A stretch of 6,680 nt of DNA from an uncultured Clostridia bacterium. GTDB lineage: Bacteria; Bacillota; Clostridia; Christensenellales; Aristaeellaceae. The DNA lies in the NCBI GenBank assembly GCA_934647145.1, contig CAKUFB010000148.1:1-6680 (forward strand), given 5' to 3'. How positions within the stretch are numbered: the stretch's first letter is position 1; the number at the start of each line of letters is the position of its first letter. The notes beneath the pieces were generated by a model. That model worked only from the letters and a program-made list of their open reading frames with translations, ran no database searches and was not told the DNA's origin. Below, piece by piece: positions 1 to 5,496 of the stretch. Made by a program: the position numbers and the translations under genes.

Positions 1-10
1 AAATTGACGG

Positions 11-39
11 TTGAATCAGCGCCCGAAATATGCTACAAT
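11..39 (+). promoter_or_regulatory. Sigma-A-type extended -10 promoter of the TIM-barrel gene
   Basis: A -35 element TTGAAT (11-16) and a -10 element TACAAT (34-39) are separated by exactly 17 bases. A TG one base upstream of the -10 (31-32) makes it an extended -10. The predicted transcription start is near 46, giving a leader of only about 23 bases that carries the AAGGAGG ribosome binding site at 54-60. Confidence 0.7.
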
Positions 40-68
40 AAGTGTATCATCTCAAGGAGGTGTTTTTC

Positions 69-908
69 ATGAAGAAGGCTTATATTGGTTATCAGGTTTA
101 CTCCGCCCGCGAAGAGGCGGAAAAGGATCTGCTGGGCGTGCTCCGGCAGCTCAAGGAAATGGGCTATGACGGCGTGGAGTTTGCCGGCTTCTACGGCCAC
201 TCCGCCGACGAGGTCAGGGCCATGCTGGACGAGACCTGCCTGATCCCGATCTCCAGCCACCGCGCCATCCCGGACACGGTCGAGGAAATGATGGAGGTCG
301 TCGCGTACCACAAGCGCATCGGCTGCCAGTTCATCGCCGTGCCCTATCTCGACGAGGCGCATCGTCCGGGCGCGGAGGGCTTCGCCGGCATGATCGCGAA
401 GATCTACCAGTTCAGCCGCCTGTGCAGGGAAGCGGGCATCCAGCTGCTCTATCACAACCACGACTTTGAGTTCGTCAAGCTCAGCGGCATGTACGGCCTG
501 GACTTCCTGTACGCCGCCACCCCCTGCGACGTGCTCAAGACCGAGCTGGACTGCTGCTGGGTCAAGTACGCCGGCGAGGATCCCGCCGCGTACATCCGCA
601 AGTACGCCGGCCGCGCGCCCATCGTCCACCTGAAGGACTATGTGGGCCGCAAGACGGAGAAGAGCCCCTACGCCCTCATCAGCGCCGACGGCAGCGGCAA
701 GGACGACGGCACCGCCGCCGATCCCGCCGACGTCGCCTTCGAGTTCCGCCCGGTCGGCTACGGCTGCCAGGACGTACCCTCCCTGATCGAGGCCGGACTG
801 GAAGCGGGCGCGGGCTGGTTCATCGTGGAGCAGGATCAGTGGTATAACCGTCCCGCCCTCGAGGCCGCGAGGATGAGCCGCGACTACCTCAAGTCCATCG
901 GCATGTAA
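69..908 (+). CDS. Sugar phosphate isomerase/epimerase family protein (TIM barrel)
   Basis: A 279-residue protein of the xylose isomerase-like TIM-barrel superfamily (AP endonuclease 2 fold). Members isomerise or epimerise sugars, inositols or keto-sugars using a divalent metal. The start at 69 is chosen because AAGGAGG (54-60) lies eight bases upstream; an in-frame ATG at 42 has no such site. Family hallmarks are the strand-1/helix region G32-x-D-G-V-E37, the H-N-H-D-F-E segment at 129-134, E159-L-D-C-C-W164, V-H-L-K-D at 186-190, and the C-terminal G230-Y-G-C followed by V-E-Q-D at 253-256. The last segment supplies a typical metal-ligand glutamate (E254). There is no signal peptide, so it should be cytoplasmic. 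It is a single-gene unit with its own promoter and terminator, so neighbours do not reveal the substrate. Family assignment is firm; substrate is unknown, and an IolE- or dehydrogenase-partner role cannot be distinguished. Confidence 0.85.
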   Translation: MKKAYIGYQVYSAREEAEKDLLGVLRQLKEMGYDGVEFAGFYGHSADEVRAMLDETCLIPISSHRAIPDTVEEMMEVVAYHKRIGCQFIAVPYLDEAHRPGAEGFAGMIAKIYQFSRLCREAGIQLLYHNHDFEFVKLSGMYGLDFLYAATPCDVLKTELDCCWVKYAGEDPAAYIRKYAGRAPIVHLKDYVGRKTEKSPYALISADGSGKDDGTAADPADVAFEFRPVGYGCQDVPSLIEAGLEAGAGWFIVEQDQWYNRPALEAARMSRDYLKSIGM

Positions 909-924
909 TTCCATACGCGCAAAG

Positions 925-958
925 CGGGTCTCCCCTTTCGGGAGACCCGTCAGCTTTT
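925..958 (+). terminator. Rho-independent terminator of the TIM-barrel gene
   Basis: A perfect 10-bp GC-rich stem (925-934 with 940-949) closes a CTTTC loop, 16 bases after the stop codon. A short T4 run (955-958) follows. The outer bases AAAGC (921-925) can also pair with GCTTT (953-957) around a bulge. The T-tract is weak, but the stem is very strong. Confidence 0.8.
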
Positions 959-1023
959 CAAAAAAACTCAGGAGCGCTCGAGAAGGCCGCAGCCCTTTCG
1001 GCCGGGCAGTGCCCGGCTCCACT

Positions 1024-1100
1024 TGCCGCCGGGTCGGCGGGGCCGACACCCACTGGCTGCCGCCGGGTCGGCAGGGCCGACAGCCGGTTGCTGCCGCCGG
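1024..1100. repeat. 34-bp tandem repeat, about 2.3 copies, each with a hairpin
   Basis: Units at 1024-1057 and 1058-1091, plus a 9-base partial third unit (1092-1100), each begin with TGCCGCCGG. Both full units contain a GTCGGC-NNN-GCCGAC hairpin in the same place (1033-1047 and 1067-1081, 34 bases apart). The units differ mainly in the loop and in the last ten bases. Confidence 0.75.
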
Positions 1101-1268
1101 ATAGAACGCGAAACCAGACGCCATAGATTGGAGCGGCTGGTTTCTTCGTTTTTCAGGATTACCCGAAAAACTCCTGTCGGCATTGCCGACTCGGGCAGTA
1201 CAAGTAGACAGCGTGGGCAAGGGGCGATTTTTGTAAATACCATTTTCCAGAGAAAAAGCGTTTCCTTG

Positions 1269-1311
1269 CAGTTTTTGCGCCCGGAAATCCAGAGGATTTC
1301 AGCAAAAACTG
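1269..1311. repeat. Long imperfect inverted repeat, possible spoVT terminator
   Basis: A perfect 10-bp outer stem (CAGTTTTTGC 1269-1278, GCAAAAACTG 1302-1311) encloses a 7-bp inner stem (GAAATCC 1284-1290, GGATTTC 1294-1300) with a 3-base AGA loop and an asymmetric internal loop (5 bases on one side, 1 on the other). It lies about 50 bases past the spoVT stop on the minus strand. No T-run follows directly on that strand, so a terminator role is possible but not proven. Confidence 0.6.
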
Positions 1312-1359
1312 GCGAGGGTGGCAGTGGCCGAGGAGCGTCCTTCCCCGCCCACCAGCTTG

Positions 1360-1914
1360 TCACTGCTCCATCTGCCGTCCGACGATCCCCGCAGTGGTTT
1401 CCGCCACCTTGAGGTCGGTATCGGTCATCTTCACGCCGCTTTCCTTGCTCAGCAGGCACAGCGCGCCGATCACCTCGCCGTCGGCAATGATGGGCACGAC
1501 GATCTGCGCCGAGTAGCTGCTCGGGTCGTCGTCCGCGACGATGGGCAGCATGCGCGCGCCGGACGCGGCGTTCTGGTGCACCGCCTGCCGGTTCCCGATC
1601 AGGTTTTCAAGGTCGTGGCTGATCGCCTTTTCCCACAGCTCCCGCCTGGACGTGCCGGACACCGACACCACCATGTCCCGGTCGCAGATCAGCACGATGT
1701 GCCCCAGCGAACGATACAGCGAGTCGGTATAGTCCCGCGCGATGGCGGCGATTTCCCCGATGGGCGAGTACTTCTTAAGCACGACCTCGCCGTCATGGTC
1801 AGTAAAAATCTCCAGCGGGTCGCCCTCGCGGATACGGAGGGTGCGGCGAATTTCCTTGGGAATGACCACGCGGCCCAGTTCGTCGATTCTGCGGACAATT
1901 CCGGTTGCTTTCAT
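1360..1914 (-). CDS. spoVT: Stage V sporulation protein T (AbrB-type regulator with GAF domain)
   Basis: A 184-residue transcription factor, close to the 178 residues of Bacillus SpoVT. It acts in the developing forespore, where SpoVT tunes sigma-G-dependent gene expression and affects spore coat and germination properties. Residues 1-50 form the swapped-hairpin AbrB DNA-binding domain: M-K-A-T-G-I-V-R-R-I-D-E-L-G-R-V-V-I-P at 1-19, then P-K-E-I-R-R and the R-E-G-D-P-L-E-I-F motif ending at 37. The remainder (about 55-184) is the GAF-like sensor domain, beginning P-I-G-E and including S-L-G-H-I-V-L-I-C-D-R-D. The start at 1914 is chosen because it begins the canonical MKATG and has an AGGAAG site nine bases upstream. 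A further in-frame ATG at 1941 lacks support. A sigma-G-like promoter lies upstream, and the SH3b gene lies 116 bases upstream on the same strand. Identity is near certain. Confidence 0.95.
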   Translation of the reverse strand: MKATGIVRRIDELGRVVIPKEIRRTLRIREGDPLEIFTDHDGEVVLKKYSPIGEIAAIARDYTDSLYRSLGHIVLICDRDMVVSVSGTSRRELWEKAISHDLENLIGNRQAVHQNAASGARMLPIVADDDPSSYSAQIVVPIIADGEVIGALCLLSKESGVKMTDTDLKVAETTAGIVGRQMEQ

Positions 1915-1961
1915 GCGGCAAAACTTCCTTTTCATTTTCATTGAGTTTCAGTCTTCGCCGC

Positions 1962-1990
1962 TAGTATCTGGAATTTGAGCAAAATTATGC
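1962..1990 (-). promoter_or_regulatory. Sigma-G-like forespore promoter of spoVT
   Basis: Reading the minus strand, GCATA (1990-1986) fits the sigma-G -35 consensus GHATR perfectly. GATACTA (1968-1962) fits the -10 consensus CATWHTA at six of seven positions. The spacer is 17 bases, against about 18 in the Bacillus consensus. The predicted start is near 1955, giving a leader of about 40 bases. In Bacillus subtilis spoVT is transcribed by sigma-G, so position and gene agree. Confidence 0.55.
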
Positions 1991-2030
1991 GAGCGGGCCG
2001 CCGCGGTCAGTTTTTTCCATTCAAGGCGTC

Positions 2031-2930
2031 TTATTCGTACACGTTCGTGAAGGCATACTTGAGCAGCTTGTAGGTCGATCGGTCGTTCAGGTTTTCGGCG
2101 GCGAAAATCGCCATCCCATGGCCGCTGCAGTCGAACTGCGCGCGCGCCTGGTCGATCGTCCAGGCGGTGCAGTCGTTTGACCAGTTCTCGCCCATGCCGT
2201 AGCGCTCGAAGTACACCACGTACCAGTCCTCGCCCATGCGCGACACGCTCGTCGCCTGCGCGAAGCCCATGCTGACGTGCCCGCCGGTCTCAGTCCAGCG
2301 GTAGTAGCCATCCGTAAGGTCGACCCAGCGCGAGTCATGCTCTGTCGGCGCGAAGCCGAAGTACTTCTCGCACACCGGCAGGACGGCCTCCTCGGCCAGG
2401 CGCACATTGTACTCGCCGTCGTCGACCCACTCGATCTGGTTGTGCCGGTTAAACCAGATGTGATTGATCGCGAAGTCGATCATCATCCGATCGTCGTTCA
2501 TGTCGAAGTAGCCGAGCGGATGGCCGAAGTCGCTTTCGGTGAAATTGCTCAGAAAGAGGTTGATGTCCGCGCGCTGCGCCTGCGTCAGCTCGGCGTCGAT
2601 GGACACGGCGTTGTCCACCTCGTCCGGAAGCGCCGACAGGTACTTGACCAGCACGTAGCCCTTGCCATACTCAGTGCCCACCAGGCAGAAGCCGTTTTCT
2701 ACCCGCTCGCCCAGCATCGTCACCTGCTCGCCCAGGGGCAGACGCGCCAGCTCCTCGGAGCGCTTGTCCGGATCGATGCGCAGCGTGACATATTCCCTGC
2801 AGTTGACCACTTCCATCAGCGTGCCGATGCTCGTGTCCGCGCAGGCCGGCGTGCCCAGCAGCAGGCAGCAGATCAGCGCCATGAGTGCCGTTCCGATTCC
2901 GCGGGCGTTCCCGATTCGTGCTCGATTCAT
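2031..2930 (-). CDS. Secreted SH3b-domain protein with uncharacterised C-terminal domain
   Basis: A 299-residue exported protein. The start has AGGAGGG (2944-2938) about seven bases upstream. Residues 1-31 form a signal peptide: arginines at 3, 5 and 10, a hydrophobic core at about 14-26, and an A-C-A signal peptidase I site before D32. The sequence before C30 (T-P-A) is a poor lipobox, so a lipoprotein is unlikely. Residues about 41-101 are a bacterial SH3 (SH3b) domain (V-N-C-R-E-Y-V-T-L-R, R-L-P-L-G-E-Q-V, G-Y-V-L-V-K-Y-L), which usually binds cell-wall peptides or other ligands. Residues about 115-299 begin L-F-L-S-N-F-T-E and are rich in W, Y, D and E. I recognise this part only as similar to hypothetical extracellular Firmicute proteins. 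No protease or amidase catalytic motif is visible. It lies upstream of spoVT with no obvious terminator between, so some read-through is possible. Confidence 0.8.
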   Translation of the reverse strand: MNRARIGNARGIGTALMALICCLLLGTPACADTSIGTLMEVVNCREYVTLRIDPDKRSEELARLPLGEQVTMLGERVENGFCLVGTEYGKGYVLVKYLSALPDEVDNAVSIDAELTQAQRADINLFLSNFTESDFGHPLGYFDMNDDRMMIDFAINHIWFNRHNQIEWVDDGEYNVRLAEEAVLPVCEKYFGFAPTEHDSRWVDLTDGYYRWTETGGHVSMGFAQATSVSRMGEDWYVVYFERYGMGENWSNDCTAWTIDQARAQFDCSGHGMAIFAAENLNDRSTYKLLKYAFTNVYE

Positions 2931-2959
2931 TGACTTTCCCTCCTGTTTTGTGATATGAT
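2930..2959 (+). promoter_or_regulatory. Sigma-A-type promoter of the Crp/Fnr gene, overlapping the divergent SH3b start
   Basis: TTGACT (2930-2935) and TATGAT (2954-2959) are separated by 18 bases, with an extended -10 TG at 2951-2952. The predicted start is near 2966, giving a leader of about 70 bases. The -35 overlaps the start codon, and the spacer covers the ribosome binding site, of the SH3b gene on the other strand. I found no convincing promoter for the SH3b gene itself, nor a clear CRP (TGTGA-N6-TCACA) or FNR palindrome. Confidence 0.65.
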
Positions 2960-3036
2960 GTCCCTAAGACGGGCATATGCGTCGTTTTGTTCCCAGTTTC
3001 TTACATTTTCTTCCATATTTCAGGAGGGCGCGCTTC

Positions 3037-3687
3037 ATGACCGAGACCGAATGCCTGCGCAGCTGTCCGCTGTTTCGCGGCCTTGACGAGGAAAACCTTC
3101 CCGCCGCTCTGGCCTTTTTCGAGGCGCGCCGCGCGTCCTATCGCAAGGGCGAGGCGGTCATGCGGCCGGGCGAGTCGCCGGCGCGCTTTGCGCTGGTGCT
3201 TCGGGGCGCGGTTCAGGTGCTGCAGGACGACGTGGACGGACACCACATGATCATGGCGCAGGCGGTCGCCGGGGACACCTTCGGCGAGTCGCTCTGCTTC
3301 CTGCGGGAAACCGAATCGCCGGTGTACGCGCTGGCGCTGAGCCGGACGGAGCTTCTATGGCTGAGCGGCCGCCGCCTGCACGCGCCGGCTGCGAGCGATC
3401 TGGCCTTCGAGCTGTCCGCCCGCTTCACCGCCATGCTGGCCCGGCGCACGCTGTCCATGAACGACCGCATTCAGGTGCTTTCCCGGCACTCCCTGCGCGA
3501 CAAAATTCTCACGCACCTTTTGCAGTGCGCCCGCAAGGCCGGCTCGCGCTGCTTCGACGTGCCCTTCAGCCGCACCGACTGGGCGGTCTATCTGGGCGTG
3601 AATCGCAGCGCGCTGGGGCGTGAACTGACCCGCATGAGGGCGGAGGGCCTGATCGACTTCGAAAAACGCCGCTTCAGCCTGCCGTAA
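3037..3687 (+). CDS. Crp/Fnr-family transcriptional regulator
   Basis: A 216-residue regulator with an N-terminal cyclic-nucleotide-binding-type beta-roll (about 13-125) and a C-terminal Crp-type winged helix-turn-helix (about 150-214). The ATG at 3037 is preferred over the upstream in-frame ATG at 2977 because AGGAGGG (3022-3028) sits at the right distance and the first residues then match family starts (L-R-S-C-P-L-F-R-G-L). The beta-roll shows Y35-R-K-G-E, the glycine turn R56-G, and G79-D-T-F-G-E-S. It lacks the arginine-serine pair that contacts the cAMP phosphate in CRP, so cAMP binding is doubtful. The cysteines (6, 10, 87 and two in the DNA-binding half) do not match the FNR iron-sulfur pattern. 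The recognition helix region reads Y-L-G-V-N-R-S-A-L-G-R-E-L, typical of clostridial Crp-like proteins. The effector and regulon are unknown. The divergent SH3b gene is a possible target. Confidence 0.9.
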   Translation: MTETECLRSCPLFRGLDEENLPAALAFFEARRASYRKGEAVMRPGESPARFALVLRGAVQVLQDDVDGHHMIMAQAVAGDTFGESLCFLRETESPVYALALSRTELLWLSGRRLHAPAASDLAFELSARFTAMLARRTLSMNDRIQVLSRHSLRDKILTHLLQCARKAGSRCFDVPFSRTDWAVYLGVNRSALGRELTRMRAEGLIDFEKRRFSLP

Positions 3688-3698
3688 CGGCGCAAATA

Positions 3699-3729
3699 AG
3701 CGGGGCGAAGGATTCTCCCCTGCCCCGCT
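3699..3729. terminator. Bidirectional terminator between crp-like gene and hpf
   Basis: A perfect 8-bp stem, AGCGGGGC (3699-3706) with GCCCCGCT (3722-3729), encloses a 15-base loop. It lies between the stop codons of two convergent genes (3687 and 3742). T-rich but broken tails follow on both sides (GACTTTA on the plus strand, TATTTG on the minus strand), so it could serve both. Confidence 0.65.
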
Positions 3730-3741
3730 GACTTTACTGAT

Positions 3742-4272
3742 TTAGATATTGGTCGGCTCCAGCATGCCGATGTTGCCGTCGTTGCGGCGATAAACCACGC
3801 TGGTGATGCCGGTTTCGGCGTTCTGGAAGAGGAAGAAGCTGTGTCCCAGCATGTCCATCTGCAGGATGGCGTCCTCCACCGTCATGGGCTTCATTTCGAA
3901 GCGCTTCACGCGCACCAGCTCCTGGCTTTCCTCCTCGATCGGGCCTTCCGCCTCCTCGGGCTGAATGACAACCTCTTCGTGCAGCCGCTTTTCGAGCTTC
4001 GTGCGGTGCCTGCGAAGCTGCCTCACGATCTTGTCGACGGCCTTATCGGCGCTCTTGATGATATCGTCGCTGGTTTCCTCCGCACGGAGCATGATGCCGC
4101 CCACCATGATGGTGATCTCCGCGATGTACCGCAGGTTCTTTTCCTGAGTCAGCCGAACCGTCGCGTCCACCTCCTGGCGGAAGTAGCGATCCATCTTGCC
4201 GAGCTTTTTCTCGATCCGGTTCTTCAGATCCTCGGTCACCGTGAGGTTCTTCCCAGTTATCGTGATACGCAT
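3742..4272 (-). CDS. hpf: Long-form ribosome hibernation promoting factor
   Basis: A 176-residue protein that binds the 30S decoding region and pairs 70S ribosomes into inactive 100S dimers in stationary phase or under stress. Residues 1-97 form the conserved beta-alpha-beta-beta-beta-alpha ribosome-binding domain (I-T-G-K-N-L-T-V-T-E, K-M-D-R-Y-F, basic helix R-Q-L-R-R-H-R-T-K-L-E-K). A glutamate-rich linker spans about 98-120. Residues about 121-176 form the dimerisation domain of long HPF (R-F-E-M-K-P-M-T-V-E-D-A, M-L-G-H-S-F-F-L-F, V-V-Y-R-R-N-D-G-N-I-G). The ATG at 4272 is chosen over a GTG at 4281, because the AAGGAG site (4286-4281) overlaps that GTG and is eight bases from the ATG. 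It sits convergent to the crp-like gene and has a roughly 100-base leader and a candidate sigma-H-type promoter. Identity is near certain. Confidence 0.95.
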   Translation of the reverse strand: MRITITGKNLTVTEDLKNRIEKKLGKMDRYFRQEVDATVRLTQEKNLRYIAEITIMVGGIMLRAEETSDDIIKSADKAVDKIVRQLRRHRTKLEKRLHEEVVIQPEEAEGPIEEESQELVRVKRFEMKPMTVEDAILQMDMLGHSFFLFQNAETGITSVVYRRNDGNIGMLEPTNI

Positions 4273-4311
4273 ATTCTTCACTCCTTAATATACTGTGTGG
4301 GACCTGGTGTT

Positions 4312-4347
4312 TTAGCCGGGCAGACGCCCGTGTGCTTCGTCTGCCAT
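4312..4347 (-). CDS. Possible 11-residue leader peptide in the hpf 5' region (doubtful)
   Basis: ATG at 4347 opens an 11-codon frame (M-A-D-E-A-H-G-R-L-P-G) that stops at 4312, 39 bases upstream of hpf. AGAGG (4361-4357) lies nine bases before it. The frame covers both arms of the leader hairpin, so its translation would melt that structure. An ORF this short arises easily by chance, and its amino acids give no hint of a sensed molecule. Confidence 0.2.
   Translation of the reverse strand: MADEAHGRLPG
4317..4345 (-). promoter_or_regulatory. hpf leader with two mutually exclusive hairpins
   Basis: The stem GGCAGACG (4319-4326) with CGTCTGCC (4338-4345) is a perfect 8-bp pairing around an 11-base loop. 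Its 4319-4326 arm is also used by a smaller stem, CGGGC (4317-4321) with GCCCG (4326-4330) around an AGAC loop. Only one can form at a time. This arrangement could modulate hpf expression, but no known riboswitch class is recognised. Confidence 0.35.
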
Positions 4348-4382
4348 ATCGCATCGCCTCTTTCTGTAGTGGTGTGCTATAT

Positions 4383-4411
4383 GATTTCGTCGCGCAGTTA
4401 ATATTTCCTGC
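4383..4411 (-). promoter_or_regulatory. Candidate sigma-H-like promoter of hpf
   Basis: On the minus strand GCAGGAAAT (4411-4403) fits the sigma-H -35 consensus RnAGGAWWW exactly. After an 11-base spacer, GACGAAATC (4391-4383) resembles the -10 RnnGAATWW with two mismatches. In Bacillus subtilis the hpf orthologue yvyD is transcribed by sigma-H and sigma-B. The predicted start, near 4376, gives a leader of about 104 bases. Confidence 0.4.
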
Positions 4412-4528
4412 TTTTTCTGTGAAAAATAGAATATTTTCTTTTGATGGCGCAAGCATGTCGATTTTGTGAACGCCTCCCGGGCAGGCCGCCCGAAGACGGC
4501 GAAGACGAAAGAGCGCGCCGGGTACGTT

Positions 4529-5413
4529 TCACTGCTCCTGCGCCGGGCGACGCAGCTCCCGCTGGATTTCGCCCAGCGTCCGCTTCTTGTCCGCCGCCCA
4601 CATCGGCGCGATCAGTCGATTCTTCGGCCCGTCGCCGGTCAGCCTGTGCGCCACCATGTCTTCAGGCAGCATCCGCGCGCACCGGCCGATCAGGCGCACG
4701 TATTCCTCCCGGCTCATCAGGCTGAATCTCCCCCTTCGGTACTCCTCCGCCAGGTCGGTTCCTTCCAGCACGTTGAGCATCTGCAGCTTGATTCCCTGCG
4801 CGCCGCTGCGCCCCACATACCGCACCGTCTCGAGCATCTCGTCCTCGCTTTCGCCCGGCAGGCCCAGTATCACGTGTACGATCACCTCCACGCCGATCGC
4901 GCGCAAATCCCTGACCGCCCGGTCGAACGTGCTCTGCGGATACCCCCGGCGGATATAGCGCGCCGTGCGCTCGTGGATGGTCTGAAGGCCCAGCTCCACC
5001 CACACGGGCTTTTGCTCATTCAGTCTTTTCAGCAAGCTCAGCACATCCGCGCCCAGGCAATCCGGCCGCGTCGCGATAGACAGCACGCGCACCTCGGGCC
5101 GCTCAATCGCCTCGCCGAACAGCCTTTCCAGATAGGAAACCGGCGCGTAGGTGTTGGTATAGGCCTGAAAATAGGCGATGTAGCCGTTTCCGCGGAACTT
5201 TCCGCCCACGCGCGCCCTGGCCCGGTCGATCTGCTCGCCCACGGGCAGATTCGCCGCCTCGGCAAAATCCCCCGAGCCGCCCTCGCCGCAGAAAATGCAC
5301 CCCCGCGTACCGCAGGTTCCGTCCCGATTGGGGCAGGTCATACCGCCGTTCAGGCTCAGCCGGTACAGCTTTTCCCCGAATTTTTCCAGGCAGTACTCGG
5401 AAAGCATCTTCAT
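4529..5413 (-). CDS. mnmL: TIGR01212-family radical SAM protein, tRNA modification enzyme MnmL (YtqA)
   Basis: A 294-residue radical SAM enzyme of the TIGR01212 (YhcC/YtqA) family. Bacillus YtqA, renamed MnmL, acts in formation of the mnm5(s2)U wobble modification of tRNA by removing the carboxymethyl part of the cmnm5 group. The start at 5413 is nine bases from an AAGGAG site (5428-5423). The N-terminal family signature is present: G13-E-K-L-Y-R-L, then C27-P-N-R-D-G-T, an extra C34, and G-C39-I-F-C42. This is the wide-spaced cluster motif typical of the group, with C39-x-x-C42 as its end. Further motifs are Y-F-Q-A-Y-T-N-T-Y-A, I-A-T-R-P-D-C-L, W-V-E-L-G-L-Q-T, V-H-V-I-L-G-L-P-G-E-S, and K-L-Q-M-L-N-V-L-E-G-T. 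The usual Bacillus partner ytqB/mnmM (methyltransferase) is not adjacent here. Family assignment is firm; the exact reaction is inferred from the orthologue. Confidence 0.88.
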   Translation of the reverse strand: MKMLSEYCLEKFGEKLYRLSLNGGMTCPNRDGTCGTRGCIFCGEGGSGDFAEAANLPVGEQIDRARARVGGKFRGNGYIAYFQAYTNTYAPVSYLERLFGEAIERPEVRVLSIATRPDCLGADVLSLLKRLNEQKPVWVELGLQTIHERTARYIRRGYPQSTFDRAVRDLRAIGVEVIVHVILGLPGESEDEMLETVRYVGRSGAQGIKLQMLNVLEGTDLAEEYRRGRFSLMSREEYVRLIGRCARMLPEDMVAHRLTGDGPKNRLIAPMWAADKKRTLGEIQRELRRPAQEQ

Positions 5414-5429
5414 TCGCGCAATCTCCTTC

Positions 5430-5458
5430 TTGCCCGCATCGCGCGCGCGTGGTATACT
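5430..5458 (+). promoter_or_regulatory. Sigma-A-type promoter of the GH43-like gene
   Basis: TTGCCC (5430-5435) and TATACT (5453-5458) are separated by 17 bases. The spacer contains an alternating GC run (5440-5449). The predicted start is near 5465, about 32 bases before the ATG. It overlaps the leader of the divergent mnmL gene, so the two promoters may interfere. Confidence 0.6.
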
Positions 5459-5464
5459 ATCCTT

Positions 5465-5493
5465 ATCCTATCACAAACCGATCTCGGAGGCAA
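5465..5493 (-). promoter_or_regulatory. Candidate extended -10 promoter of mnmL
   Basis: Reading the minus strand, TTGCCT (5493-5488) and TAGGAT (5470-5465) are 17 bases apart, with a TG one base upstream of the -10. Each hexamer matches consensus at four of six positions. It would start near 5458, giving a leader of about 44 bases. It interleaves with the divergent promoter at 5430-5458. Confidence 0.4.
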
Positions 5494-5496
5494 GTC

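Larger units (their letters stand above)
1001..1311. other. Hairpin-dense intergenic region between convergent genes
   Basis: No convincing gene lies between the terminator at 958 and the spoVT stop at 1360. The stretch instead holds a run of short-loop inverted repeats: 1001-1017 (7-bp stem GCCGGGC, loop AGT); 1033-1047, 1067-1081 and 1176-1190 (all the same 6-bp stem GTCGGC/GCCGAC with loops GGG, AGG and ATT); 1110-1144 (8-bp GAAACCAG/CTGGTTTC); 1148-1171 (7-bp GTTTTTC/GAAAAAC); 1243-1256 (5-bp); and the long 1269-1311 structure. The copy at 1176-1190 is also enclosed by CCCGA (1162-1166) and TCGGG (1191-1195). Re-use of one stem with different loops argues for a repeat family or selected RNA structure rather than chance. 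It may be a mosaic of dispersed palindromic elements, a structured RNA, or stacked terminators. None can be chosen from one window. Confidence 0.6.

Noticed and set aside
4..39. TTGACG at 4-9 as the -35 of the first promoter
   Set aside because: It is 24 bases from the -10, too far. TTGAAT at 11-16 gives the optimal 17-base spacer.
1024..1100. CRISPR array
   Set aside because: The repeats are directly adjacent with no unique spacers, and no cas genes are nearby.
33..1220. A 395-codon open frame on the minus strand, antisense to the TIM-barrel gene
   Set aside because: It runs opposite a clear family protein in GC-rich DNA, which suppresses stops. Its sequence is valine-, alanine- and glycine-rich without family motifs, and it crosses the terminator and hairpin region.
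3037..3687. FNR-type oxygen sensor or cAMP-responsive CRP
   Set aside because: The cysteine pattern for a 4Fe-4S cluster and the arginine-serine pair that contacts cAMP phosphate are both missing, so only the broad family is claimed.
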